64,000 nucleotides of DNA from Lachnospiraceae bacterium. Lineage in GTDB: Bacteria > Bacillota > Clostridia > Lachnospirales > Lachnospiraceae. The notes under the pieces are model-generated. The model saw only the letters and a program-made list of their open reading frames with translations. It did no database searches and was not told where the DNA came from. The DNA is taken from assembly GCA_017394885.1 (NCBI GenBank), contig JAFPWO010000021.1:30734-94733 (forward strand), in the 5' to 3' direction. How positions within the stretch are numbered: position 1 is the stretch's first letter; every line of letters begins with the position of its first letter. Below, in pieces: positions 35,304 to 43,244 of the stretch. The translations under genes and the position numbers were made by a program.

Positions 35304-36332
35304 ATGAAAGTCTGGAAAGGTTTTCAGAAAGGGATCGATCTGGGCGGATGGTTCTCCCAATGTGATTATACCGAAGAGCGGTACCGGGATTTTATCCGGG
35401 AAGAAGATTTCGCCGTGATCCGCGCCTGGGGCGCGGATCATGTCCGCCTCCCGGTGGATTACAACCTGCTGGAGGATGAGAACGCCGCGCCGCGGGAATC
35501 CGGGTACCGCCATCTGGAGCGGGCTGTCGCCTGCTGCCGGAGAAACGGCCTGAATATGGTCCTGGACCTGCATAAAACAGCCGGATTTTCCTTTGACGCG
35601 GAGGAAGGGGAGAGCGGTTTCTTTGAAAGTGAAAAATATCAGGAACGCTTTTACCGGCTCTGGGAAAATCTGGCGAAGCGCTTTGCCAAAGATGCCGATA
35701 TGCTGGCCTTTGAACTGCTCAACGAAGTGACCGAGAAGGACTACATGCCGGCCTGGAACCGGATCGCTGCGGAGTGCATCCGCCGAATCCGCGCTTTCGC
35801 GCCGATCGTCCCGGTCCTGGTCGGCGGCTACTGGCACAACAGTGCGGTCTCGGTGAAGGATATCGACCTCCCCGACGATCCGTACCTGGTCTATAATTTC
35901 CACTGCTACGAGCCGCTGATCTTTACGCATCAGGGCGCCGGCTGGATCCCGACCATGGACCCGGATTTCCGCATCTCCGTCACCAGCAGCTTCGGCGAGC
36001 TGGACGAGGCCTCCCGCCGGATGCTGGACGGCACCTGTGCGGGGCTGGATGCGTATCCGCCCGAAACGAAGCTTTCCGTGCGGTATTTTACGGATTTCTT
36101 CGCGGAAGCCGTCGAAGCGGCCGAAAAGAAAGGGGTCCCGCTTTACTGCGGAGAGTACGGTGTGATAGACAAAGGCAGGCCGGACGAGACCCTCGCGTGG
36201 TACCGCATGATCCATCAGGCGTTTGAACAATTCGGGATCGGGCGGGCCGCCTGGAGCTACCGGGAGATGGATTTCGGCCTGGCCGATGCGCGGCTGGACG
36301 GGGTCCGGGAAGAACTGATCCGGTATCTGTAA
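35304..36332 (+). CDS. GH5-family beta-glycosidase, cytoplasmic
   Basis: 342-residue TIM-barrel glycoside hydrolase. The acid/base is E141 in FELLNEV, the nucleophile E284 in CGEYG, and LDLHK and NFHCYEP provide active-site residues, all as in family 5. No signal peptide, so it hydrolyses imported oligosaccharides. It starts 5 bp after the permease stop and is the last gene of the operon. It complements the GH94 phosphorylase: phosphorolysis of cellobiose-like disaccharides, hydrolysis of other beta-glucosides. Precise linkage is inference. Confidence 0.92.
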   Translation: MKVWKGFQKGIDLGGWFSQCDYTEERYRDFIREEDFAVIRAWGADHVRLPVDYNLLEDENAAPRESGYRHLERAVACCRRNGLNMVLDLHKTAGFSFDAEEGESGFFESEKYQERFYRLWENLAKRFAKDADMLAFELLNEVTEKDYMPAWNRIAAECIRRIRAFAPIVPVLVGGYWHNSAVSVKDIDLPDDPYLVYNFHCYEPLIFTHQGAGWIPTMDPDFRISVTSSFGELDEASRRMLDGTCAGLDAYPPETKLSVRYFTDFFAEAVEAAEKKGVPLYCGEYGVIDKGRPDETLAWYRMIHQAFEQFGIGRAAWSYREMDFGLADARLDGVREELIRYL

Positions 36333-36347
36333 ATAAAAGAACACAAA

Positions 36348-36385
36348 AAAAGGAGCGGATATCCTTTCGGGTATCCGCTCCTTTT
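36348..36385. terminator. Bidirectional terminator
   Basis: Bases 36348-36361 (A-run then GGAGCGGATA) pair with 36372-36385 (TATCCGCTCC then T-run), serving the GH5 gene and the convergent SDR gene. Confidence 0.9.
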
Positions 36386-36407
36386 CCAGAGGAGTTTTAA
36401 CAGGAAA

Positions 36408-37193
36408 TCAGACGCAGGTAAAGCCGCCGTCGACAGCGATCGCCTGACCGGTCACGTAGGTGGATTCTTCGGCGCCCAGGAAGATCGCGGCAGAATTCAG
36501 CTCGCCCTGCTGGCCGTAACGGCCCATCGGGACGGTGTTCTTCGCGAAGGTCTGGAAGAATTCCGTGTTCAGCGTATCGGTGGTCAGCTCGGTGTAGAAG
36601 AAGCCGGGGCAGATGGTGTTGACGGTAATGCCGTACTTCGCGAGTTCAGCCGCAGCGCCGCGGGAGAAGTTCACCACAGCACCCTTGGTGGAGTGGTAAG
36701 CGATGGTCGGGATGGCCATGTTGCCGACCAGACCGTAGATCGAAGCAATGTTGATCACGCGGCCGTAGCCCTGTTTGCCTTCTTCGATGTTTTTCTTCAT
36801 GTAGCCGGCGAAGAACTTGGTAACCTCAAAAATGGAGGTGAGGTCAAGGTTCAGGGTGAATTCCCAGTCTTCCTTTTTGTAGTCGATCAGTGGGGTGCCG
36901 GTGCCTCTTTCGCCGCCGGCGCAGTTGACGATAACTTCAACTTTGCCGAACTTGGCGTCGATCGCCGCAAGAGCATTCTGGATGGATTCCGTTTTGGTCA
37001 CGTCACAGGCAACGGGCAGGACCTGAACCCCGTACTTCTCTTCCCATTCCTTGGCGCTGGCTTCGAGTCTGTCGACACGACGAGCCATAAGAACAAGATT
37101 GGCGCCGCACTGCGCATAACCTTCGGCCATCTGCTTGCCAAGTCCGGACGAAGCGCCGGTCATAGCTACTACTTTTCCTGTGTAATCGAACAT
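36408..37193 (-). CDS. Short-chain dehydrogenase/reductase
   Basis: 261-residue NAD(P)-dependent oxidoreductase. TGASSGLGKQMA is the nucleotide-binding glycine motif, NCAGG the structural motif, and S...YHSTKG the catalytic Tyr/Lys. The RR in ARRVDRL after beta-2 suggests NADP(H) preference. It resembles gluconate 5-dehydrogenase and FabG-like enzymes; the substrate cannot be fixed. It has its own promoter and Shine-Dalgarno (AGGAGG) and is monocistronic. Confidence 0.9.
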   Translation of the reverse strand: MFDYTGKVVAMTGASSGLGKQMAEGYAQCGANLVLMARRVDRLEASAKEWEEKYGVQVLPVACDVTKTESIQNALAAIDAKFGKVEVIVNCAGGERGTGTPLIDYKKEDWEFTLNLDLTSIFEVTKFFAGYMKKNIEEGKQGYGRVINIASIYGLVGNMAIPTIAYHSTKGAVVNFSRGAAAELAKYGITVNTICPGFFYTELTTDTLNTEFFQTFAKNTVPMGRYGQQGELNSAAIFLGAEESTYVTGQAIAVDGGFTCV

Positions 37194-37222
37194 TTCTTTT
37201 CCTCCTGTTGAGTGGTGATTGT

Positions 37223-37252
37223 ATTATACCTTTTAATCGGGATGAATTGCAA
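37223..37252 (-). promoter_or_regulatory. Promoter of the SDR gene
   Basis: Minus-strand TTGCAA (37252-37247), 18-bp spacer, TATAAT (37228-37223). Confidence 0.75.
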
Positions 37253-37306
37253 GTAAGAATTGACAAAAAAATGTCAGGGAAACAGAGGAAAATAAAGTTA
37301 TAAAAA

Positions 37307-37355
37307 GTCATCCTGAGCAGATTCGCTTTGCACCGGGATATTCGCTCAGGATGAC
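37307..37355. repeat. GTCATCCTGAGC inverted-repeat element
   Basis: GTCATCCTGAGC (37307-37318) and its exact reverse complement (37344-37355) enclose 25 bases. On the minus strand it reads GTCATCCTGAGCGA, the same start as the element at 40223. It lies between the SDR gene and the 3' end of the cyclodeaminase gene. Confidence 0.75.
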
Positions 37356-37376
37356 GGCACGGCAGATTATCGGCTT

Positions 37377-38003
37377 TTACAGGGAGGATGCCACCGTCTG
37401 ATAGATTTCATCCGCCGTCGGCAGTGCTTCTTCCAGGATCGCTTCGCCTCTTGCGCGGTATTCATCCGCCAGCTCAGGATCCTTCAGGCTTCCGATATTG
37501 ATCAGCACGTTCAGCCAGGCGCCCTGCAGGGCGGCTTTGAGCATGAGCGCGGAAACGCCCAGATCGCTGGAAGCGGAGGCGTTGGAGCGGCCGATCAGCG
37601 CGGAGGTCAGATAAAGCGCGTTCCGGGAAAGCTCCATGATCGAAAGCGGGGATTCGGTGCAGATCCGAAGCGCGGCCTGCATCGCAGCCGTACGGACCGC
37701 TTTCTCCTCGTCGGTATTTTTCGGCAGGGCCATGGCGGCTTTGAAGCCGTTGAAGGCGGCGCAGTCTTTATCGATCGCGTCCAGCAGTTCCCACTGAAGC
37801 GCCTGCGCTTTTTTGCCGCAGCGCTCCGCCAGATCTTCAAATTCCGCGTACTTGGGTTTGCCCACGGTAAGCGCGGCGACCATGGAGCAGAGGGCGGCGC
37901 CGACCGCGCCGGCTAGCGCAGCGGCCGATCCGCCGCCGGGAGCCGGTGCATCCGATCCCATGATCCCGCAAAACTCGTCCAAAGGATATTTTTTCAGTTC
38001 CAT
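37377..38003 (-). CDS. fchA: Formimidoyl-THF cyclodeaminase (FTCD C-terminal family)
   Basis: 208-residue all-helical enzyme that turns 5-formimino-THF into 5,10-methenyl-THF plus ammonia. APAPGGGSAAALAGAVGAAL is the folate-binding glycine-rich segment; AIDKDCAAFNGF carries the catalytic-site acid. Stand-alone bacterial members may also act as methenyl-THF cyclohydrolase. It is divergent from hutU-hutI-hutH, which end in formiminoglutamate, so it belongs to histidine degradation. ATG 38003 is chosen, with GGAG in front, over ATG 38021. The glutamate formiminotransferase needed between HutI and this enzyme is not in the window. Confidence 0.88.
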   Translation of the reverse strand: MELKKYPLDEFCGIMGSDAPAPGGGSAAALAGAVGAALCSMVAALTVGKPKYAEFEDLAERCGKKAQALQWELLDAIDKDCAAFNGFKAAMALPKNTDEEKAVRTAAMQAALRICTESPLSIMELSRNALYLTSALIGRSNASASSDLGVSALMLKAALQGAWLNVLINIGSLKDPELADEYRARGEAILEEALPTADEIYQTVASSL

Positions 38004-38049
38004 TTTTATTCTCCATTCCATTCTTTGTTTCGGTCAGAACTCTGAGAAA

Positions 38050-38078
38050 AATATAACACAGAGCGCCTTCTTCCGCAA
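38050..38078 (-). promoter_or_regulatory. Promoter of fchA
   Basis: Minus-strand TTGCGG (38078-38073), 17-bp spacer, TATATT (38055-38050), with GTGT directly upstream of the -10. Confidence 0.6.
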
Positions 38079-38127
38079 GCCGGGAGGAAGGAATCGGAGG
38101 AAGGGATCTTTCCGTGCCGGGAAAGGG

Positions 38128-38156
38128 TTTTCAGATCGCGGAAAGTGTGATATAGT
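38128..38156 (+). promoter_or_regulatory. Weak promoter of hutU
   Basis: TTTTCA (38128-38133), 17-bp spacer, TATAGT (38151-38156). The poor -35 suggests an activator may be needed. Confidence 0.45.
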
Positions 38157-38213
38157 AGGCGCGGAATGTTGTCCGATAACGAGAAAACTTGTGAACGAAA
38201 AGAGGCTGAAGCT

Positions 38214-40220
38214 ATGATCGATTATTCTGATGCCATGAGGATCAAACTGGATTACGACCTGCCGGCTTATCCGGCCATGGATCCGCGCTACCGCCGGGCT
38301 CCGAAGCGGGAAGCGGTTCTCTCGGAAAGTGATAAGAAACTGGCCGTCCGAAATGCGCTGCGCTATATCCATCCGGACCATCATGCGCAGATGGCGAAGG
38401 AATTCGCGCCGGAACTGGAAGAAAGAGGACGTATATACGGCTACCGTTTCCGCCCGGAAGGCGCGCTGCACGGCAGGCCTGTTGATGAATATAAGGGAAA
38501 GTGTATCGAGGGGAAGGCGATCCAGGTCATGATCGACAACAACCTCGATTTTGATGTCGCGCTGTATCCCTACGAGCTGACGACCTACGGCGAGACCGGC
38601 CAGGTCTGCCAGAACTGGATGCAGTACCGGCTGATCAAGAAATATCTGGAGGAGCTGACCGACGAGCAGACCCTGGTCGTGATGAGCGGCCACCCGCTGG
38701 GGCTCTTCCGTTCCCATAAGCTGGCGCCGCGCGTGATCATTACGAACGGCCTCATGGTCGGCACCTTCGACGATCTGCATCACTTTAACCGCGCGGCCGC
38801 ACTGGGCGTGGCCAACTACGGGCAGATGACGGCCGGCGGCTGGATGTACATCGGGCCGCAGGGCATCGTGCACGGGACCTTCAATACCCTGCTGAACGCC
38901 GGGCGCTTAAAGCTGGGCATCCCGCAGGACGGGAACCTGGCCGGGCGGCTGTTTATCTCGGCGGGCCTCGGCGGCATGAGCGGCGCGCAGGGCAAGGCGG
39001 CGGAGATCGCCGGCGCGGCGGCCATTATCGCCGAAGTGGATGCTTCCCGCATCGCGACGCGCTTTGAGCAGGGCTGGGTCAGCCACCGGACTGCGGATCT
39101 GGATGAAGCACTTCGGATCGCGAAAGAGCATCAGGCAGAGGGAAAGGCCTGTGCCGTGGCGTATAACGGCAATATCGTGGACCTGCTGGAATTCCTGTGT
39201 GAAAAGAACGTTCACGTGGATCTGATGAGCGATCAGACTTCCTGCCACGTGCCGTATGAGGGCGGCTACTGCCCGCAGGGCCTGACGTTTGAACAGCGCA
39301 CGGCCATGCTGCGCGACGACCCGGCGCAGTTCAGGGAGTGGGTCAGAAAGAGCCTGCAGCATCACTACGAGATGATCTGCAAGTTCCATGAAAGAGGCAC
39401 GTACTTCTTCGACTACGGCAACAGCTTCCTGAAAGCCGTGTACGATACCGGGGTAAAGAGCATCTGCCGAAACGGAAAGGACGATCTGGACGGCTTCATC
39501 TTCCCGTCCTACGTGGAGGATATTTTAGGGCCGCAGCTTTTTGACTTCGGCTACGGGCCGTTCCGCTGGTGCTGCCTCTCCGGCAAGCCCGAGGATCTGG
39601 ATAAGACCGACGCGGCCGCCGCGGAATACATCCTGGCGCATAACCGCCGTTATCAGGACTACGACAACTACGTCTGGGTCCGCGACGCGAAGAAAAACAG
39701 GCTGGTCGTGGGCACGCAGTGCCGCATCCTGTATCAGGACGCGATGGGCCGCATGAATATCGCGCTGAAATTCAACGAAATGGTACGCAACGGAGAGATC
39801 GGGCCGGTTATTTTAGGCCGCGATCATCACGATACCGGCGGCACGGACGCGCCGTTCCGCGAGACCTCGAATATCAAGGACGGGTCCAATATCATGGCGG
39901 ATATGGCGATCCAGTGCTACGCGGGGAATGCGGCGCGCGGCATGAGCTATATCGCGCTGCACAATGGCGGCGGTACCGGCATCGGCAACGCCATCAACGG
40001 CGGTTTCGGAATGGTGCTGGACGGCTCCGAGCGCGTGGATATGATCCTGCGCATGGCCATGCCCTGGGATACCATGGTCGGCGTTTCCCGCCGCAGCTGG
40101 GCCCGCAACGAGAACGCGATGGAGGTGGCCGCGGAGTACAACCGCATGCGGGAGGGCAGCGACCACATCACCCTGCCGTACGTGGCAGATGAAGAAGTGA
40201 TCGCAGAAGCGCTGAAATAA
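38214..40220 (+). CDS. hutU: Urocanate hydratase
   Basis: Second step of histidine degradation, NAD+-dependent hydration of urocanate to imidazolonepropionate in the cytoplasm. Family blocks: SGHPLGLFRSH, YGQMTAGGWMYIGPQGIVHGT (the AGGW part binds NAD), GGMSGAQGKAAEIAG, HVDLMSDQTSCH and GRDHHDTGGTDAPFRETSNI. At 668 residues it is of the longer clostridial form (about 670 rather than 555). ATG 38214 follows AAAGAGG; an upstream in-frame ATG at 38166 has no Shine-Dalgarno. Divergent from fchA. Confidence 0.97.
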   Translation: MIDYSDAMRIKLDYDLPAYPAMDPRYRRAPKREAVLSESDKKLAVRNALRYIHPDHHAQMAKEFAPELEERGRIYGYRFRPEGALHGRPVDEYKGKCIEGKAIQVMIDNNLDFDVALYPYELTTYGETGQVCQNWMQYRLIKKYLEELTDEQTLVVMSGHPLGLFRSHKLAPRVIITNGLMVGTFDDLHHFNRAAALGVANYGQMTAGGWMYIGPQGIVHGTFNTLLNAGRLKLGIPQDGNLAGRLFISAGLGGMSGAQGKAAEIAGAAAIIAEVDASRIATRFEQGWVSHRTADLDEALRIAKEHQAEGKACAVAYNGNIVDLLEFLCEKNVHVDLMSDQTSCHVPYEGGYCPQGLTFEQRTAMLRDDPAQFREWVRKSLQHHYEMICKFHERGTYFFDYGNSFLKAVYDTGVKSICRNGKDDLDGFIFPSYVEDILGPQLFDFGYGPFRWCCLSGKPEDLDKTDAAAAEYILAHNRRYQDYDNYVWVRDAKKNRLVVGTQCRILYQDAMGRMNIALKFNEMVRNGEIGPVILGRDHHDTGGTDAPFRETSNIKDGSNIMADMAIQCYAGNAARGMSYIALHNGGGTGIGNAINGGFGMVLDGSERVDMILRMAMPWDTMVGVSRRSWARNENAMEVAAEYNRMREGSDHITLPYVADEEVIAEALK

Positions 40221-40222
40221 GT

Positions 40223-40257
40223 GTCATCCTGAGCGAGCGCAGCGAGTCGAAGGATCC
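40223..40257 (+). repeat. GTCATCCTGAGCGAGCG element
   Basis: Starts 3 bp after the hutU stop: GTCATCCTGAGCGAGCGCAG ... GAAGGATCC. It is a second copy of the type at 37307-37355 and resembles a repeat known in many bacterial genomes. The internal ATCCT/AGGAT arms may form a hairpin. Confidence 0.7.
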
Positions 40258-40275
40258 TATTATTTCAAGGGACAT

Positions 40276-40346
40276 GCTGCCGCGGCGAAAACTTTCTCAG
40301 GCACGGTTCCAGGAGTCTTCGAAGAAAACGCCGGGCACGCTCGCAG
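40276..40346 (+). repeat. 71-bp dispersed intergenic repeat, copy A
   Basis: First 23 bases (starting GCTGCCGCGGCGAAAAC) are identical to copy B at 53737-53807; last 17 (GCCGGGCACGCTCGCAG) differ at one base; the central 31 diverge but are equal in length. Lies between hutU and hutI. Confidence 0.75.
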
Positions 40347-40374
40347 AAAACAGATTTGCAAAAGGAAAAAAACA

Positions 40375-41601
40375 ATGACTGCTTTGATCTATAACATCGG
40401 TATGCTGGCGACGCCGGAGGGAAGAGCGGCAAGGCGCGGGAAAGAGCAGGGTGAGATCCGAGTGATGAAAAACGCCTGGATCCTGATCCGGGACGGCATG
40501 ATCGCGGAACTCGGGGAAGGCCTGGCGCCGGCCGGCGTCTGTGATGAGACCGTCGATGCCGGCGGCCGCCTGGTGACCCCCGGTCTTGTGGACGCCCACA
40601 CCCACCTGATTTTTGCAGGCTGGCGGCAGAACGAACTGGGCATGAAGCTGCACGGGATGGGCTATCTGGATATCCTGGCGGCCGGCGGCGGGATCCTCTC
40701 TACCGTCCGTGCCACGCGCGCGGCGTCAGAAGAAGAACTGTTTGAAAAGGCAAAAGCGGCGCTGGCGGAAATGATGAGGTTGGGCGTGACGGCCTGCGAG
40801 GCAAAAAGCGGCTACGGCCTGGACCGGGAGACGGAGCTTAAACAGCTGAAAGTGATCCGCCGCCTGCAGGAGGAAACGCCGATGGACCTGGCCGCGACCT
40901 ATTTGGGCGCCCACGCGCTGCCGACGGAGTATAAGGAAAACAGAGAAGAGTACATCCGGCTGATGACGGAGGAATGGATCCCCGAGATCGCGGAAAAAGG
41001 CCTGGCTGAGTTTTGCGACGTCTTCTGCGAAAAAGACGTTTTCACGGCGGAAGAAAGCCGGCGGATCCTGGAAGCGGGAAATCGGGCCGGCCTGCGGGCG
41101 AAAATCCATGCGGATGAGATCGAGGCGATCGGCGGGACGGAACTGACGCCCGACGTGAACGCCATCTCGGCGGAACATCTGATCAAGGCGACACCGTCCG
41201 GAATCGCTGCCCTGGCGAAGGGGGGAACGATCGCCTGCCTGCTTCCTTCCACGAGCTTTTATCTGGGGGCTACCTATGCGCCGGCACGGGCGATGATCGA
41301 AGCCGGGGTGCCGGTCGCTATCGCATCCGATTTTAACCCCGGCTCCTGCCCGAGCTTAAACCTTCAGCTGGCCATGAATCTCGGCTGCCTCAAATACCGC
41401 CTGACGCCGGAGGAGATGCTGACGGCCGTGACAGTAAACGGCGCCGCGGCCATGGGCCGTGCGGAGAAGATCGGTTCACTGGAAGCCGGAAAGCAGGCAG
41501 ACCTGGTCATCTGGGAAGCGGAAGATCTGGACTTTTTAGCCTACCGCCTCGGCAGCAACCTGGTCCGCACCGTCATCAAAAAAGGACAGATCATAGCGTA
41601 A
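40375..41601 (+). CDS. hutI: Imidazolonepropionase
   Basis: Third step of histidine degradation, hydrolysing 4-imidazolone-5-propionate to N-formimino-L-glutamate. 408-residue amidohydrolase with DAHTHLIFAG (metal His pair), EAKSGYGLD, KIHADEIEAIGG and ASDFNPGSCP (metal Asp). Length and motif order are as in the family. AAAGGAAAAAAAC precedes the ATG. It is separated from hutU by 154 bp of repeat sequence and from hutH by 33 bp. Confidence 0.97.
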   Translation: MTALIYNIGMLATPEGRAARRGKEQGEIRVMKNAWILIRDGMIAELGEGLAPAGVCDETVDAGGRLVTPGLVDAHTHLIFAGWRQNELGMKLHGMGYLDILAAGGGILSTVRATRAASEEELFEKAKAALAEMMRLGVTACEAKSGYGLDRETELKQLKVIRRLQEETPMDLAATYLGAHALPTEYKENREEYIRLMTEEWIPEIAEKGLAEFCDVFCEKDVFTAEESRRILEAGNRAGLRAKIHADEIEAIGGTELTPDVNAISAEHLIKATPSGIAALAKGGTIACLLPSTSFYLGATYAPARAMIEAGVPVAIASDFNPGSCPSLNLQLAMNLGCLKYRLTPEEMLTAVTVNGAAAMGRAEKIGSLEAGKQADLVIWEAEDLDFLAYRLGSNLVRTVIKKGQIIA

Positions 41602-41634
41602 ATAATCAACATCGGAGAAAAAGGAGATTTCGGC

Positions 41635-43197
41635 ATGAAGGCTGAGCTCATCAGGGAAGTGACCGTGGACGGCCACAGTCTTGATCTGGAACAATTTGTT
41701 GCCGCGGCGCGCTTCGGCGCGAAAGTCACACTGACGCCGCAGGCGCTGGAGGCCATTGCACGCTCCCGCGCATTAACGGAAAAGATAGAAGCAGAGGGGA
41801 GAGTAGCTTACGGTATCACGACGGGCTTCGGGGATTTTCAGAAGGTGGCGATCCCGAAGGAAGAAGCCAATCAGCTTTCCACCAACCTGATCTTAAGCCA
41901 CTGCACCGCGGCCGGCGAGCCGTATTCGGACGAAGTCACGCGGGGCATCATGCTGCTGCGCGCGAACGCGCTCTGCGGCGGGGTCTCGGGCGTTCGGCCC
42001 GTCCTCGTGGAGATGCTGGTGGAGATGCTGAATAAAAACGTGCTGCCGGTCATCCCGCAGAAAGGATCGCTGGGCTCCTCGGGGGATCTCGCGCCGCTCG
42101 CGCACATGACCCTGCCGATGCTCGGCCTGGGTGAAGCGAAGTATCAGGGCGAAGTCCTGCCCGGCGCCGAGGCGATGCGTCGCGCCGGCATACCGACGCT
42201 GCCGGGCCTGGTCTCCAAGGAGGGCCTGGGCATGACCAACGGTACCTGCGCGATGACCAGCGTCGGAGCGCTCGCGCTGTACGATACGAAGCGGGCCGCC
42301 GACATGGCGGATATCATCGCTTCGATGGATTTTGAAGGCCTGACCGGCCTTCGGAACGCGTTTGATGAGCGCATCCACAGGGTACGCGGCCAGAAGGGCC
42401 AGATGACGGTGGCCGCGCGGATGCGGAAGCTCCTCGAGGGCTCGGAGATCCTGGATCACTGCCAGCATGACCGGGTGCAGGACGCCTACGCGCTCCGCTG
42501 CATCCCGCAGGTGCACGGCGCGGTCCGGGACGCGCTGGAGTATGTGGAAACGATCGTGGAGCGCGAACTGAACGCGGTCACGGACAATCCGCTGATCTTC
42601 CCGGACGATGAAGCTGTCATCTCCGGCGGCAATTTCCACGGCGAGCCGATGGCGATCCCCTTCGATACGCTGGGCATGGCGGCCGCGGAGCTGGCCGGCA
42701 TCTCCGAGCGGCGGCTCGAGCGCATGGTGAATGCCACGCTTTCCAACGGGTTAACGCCTTTCCTCACGAAAGAAGCCGGCGTCAATTCCGGCTTCATGAT
42801 CGTACAGTATGCGGCGGCTTCCATGGTTTCGGAGAATAAGATCTACGCGCATCCGGCCTGTGTGGATTCGATCTCTTCCTCGGCGAATCAGGAGGATTTC
42901 GTTTCGATGGGGACGACCTCGGCCCGCACGGCGGCGATGATCGTGGAAAATCTGTACTGCGTACTGGCGGATGAACTGCTGACCGCCTGCCAGGCGATCG
43001 ATATCCGCCGGTACTTAAATACCCACGGGCAGGGCATTACGCCGCTGCATCAGGCCATCTACGAAAAGGTGCGCGAAACGATCCCGACCTATGAGATCGA
43101 CCGCGAGATCCGCCCGGACATCCGCGAGGCGGAGCGGCTGGTCCGCTCCGGTGTGCTGCTGGAGATCAGCCGGCAGGCGCTGCCGGATCTTTATTGA
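41635..43197 (+). CDS. hutH: Histidine ammonia-lyase (MIO family), Ser-Ser-Gly variant
   Basis: First step of histidine degradation, forming urocanate and ammonia. 520 residues. The catalytic Tyr loop is in YGITTGFGDF, and the MIO-forming region reads GSLGSSGDLAPLAHM, so the triad is S148-S149-G150 in place of the usual Ala-Ser-Gly. Other family marks: NTHGQGITPLHQ, SSANQEDFVSMG, and TDNPLIF. The neighbours hutU and hutI make histidine the substrate; tyrosine or phenylalanine lyase activity is possible for the fold but not for this context. AAGGAG precedes the ATG. Confidence 0.93.
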   Translation: MKAELIREVTVDGHSLDLEQFVAAARFGAKVTLTPQALEAIARSRALTEKIEAEGRVAYGITTGFGDFQKVAIPKEEANQLSTNLILSHCTAAGEPYSDEVTRGIMLLRANALCGGVSGVRPVLVEMLVEMLNKNVLPVIPQKGSLGSSGDLAPLAHMTLPMLGLGEAKYQGEVLPGAEAMRRAGIPTLPGLVSKEGLGMTNGTCAMTSVGALALYDTKRAADMADIIASMDFEGLTGLRNAFDERIHRVRGQKGQMTVAARMRKLLEGSEILDHCQHDRVQDAYALRCIPQVHGAVRDALEYVETIVERELNAVTDNPLIFPDDEAVISGGNFHGEPMAIPFDTLGMAAAELAGISERRLERMVNATLSNGLTPFLTKEAGVNSGFMIVQYAAASMVSENKIYAHPACVDSISSSANQEDFVSMGTTSARTAAMIVENLYCVLADELLTACQAIDIRRYLNTHGQGITPLHQAIYEKVRETIPTYEIDREIRPDIREAERLVRSGVLLEISRQALPDLY

Positions 43198-43244
43198 TCC
43201 GGATACAGACGTTGTTCAGGCTCATTGATGAATTATAGCTGACG

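Noticed and set aside
42061..42085. hutH as a tyrosine or phenylalanine ammonia-lyase
   Set aside because: It is embedded with hutU and hutI, which process only the histidine product.
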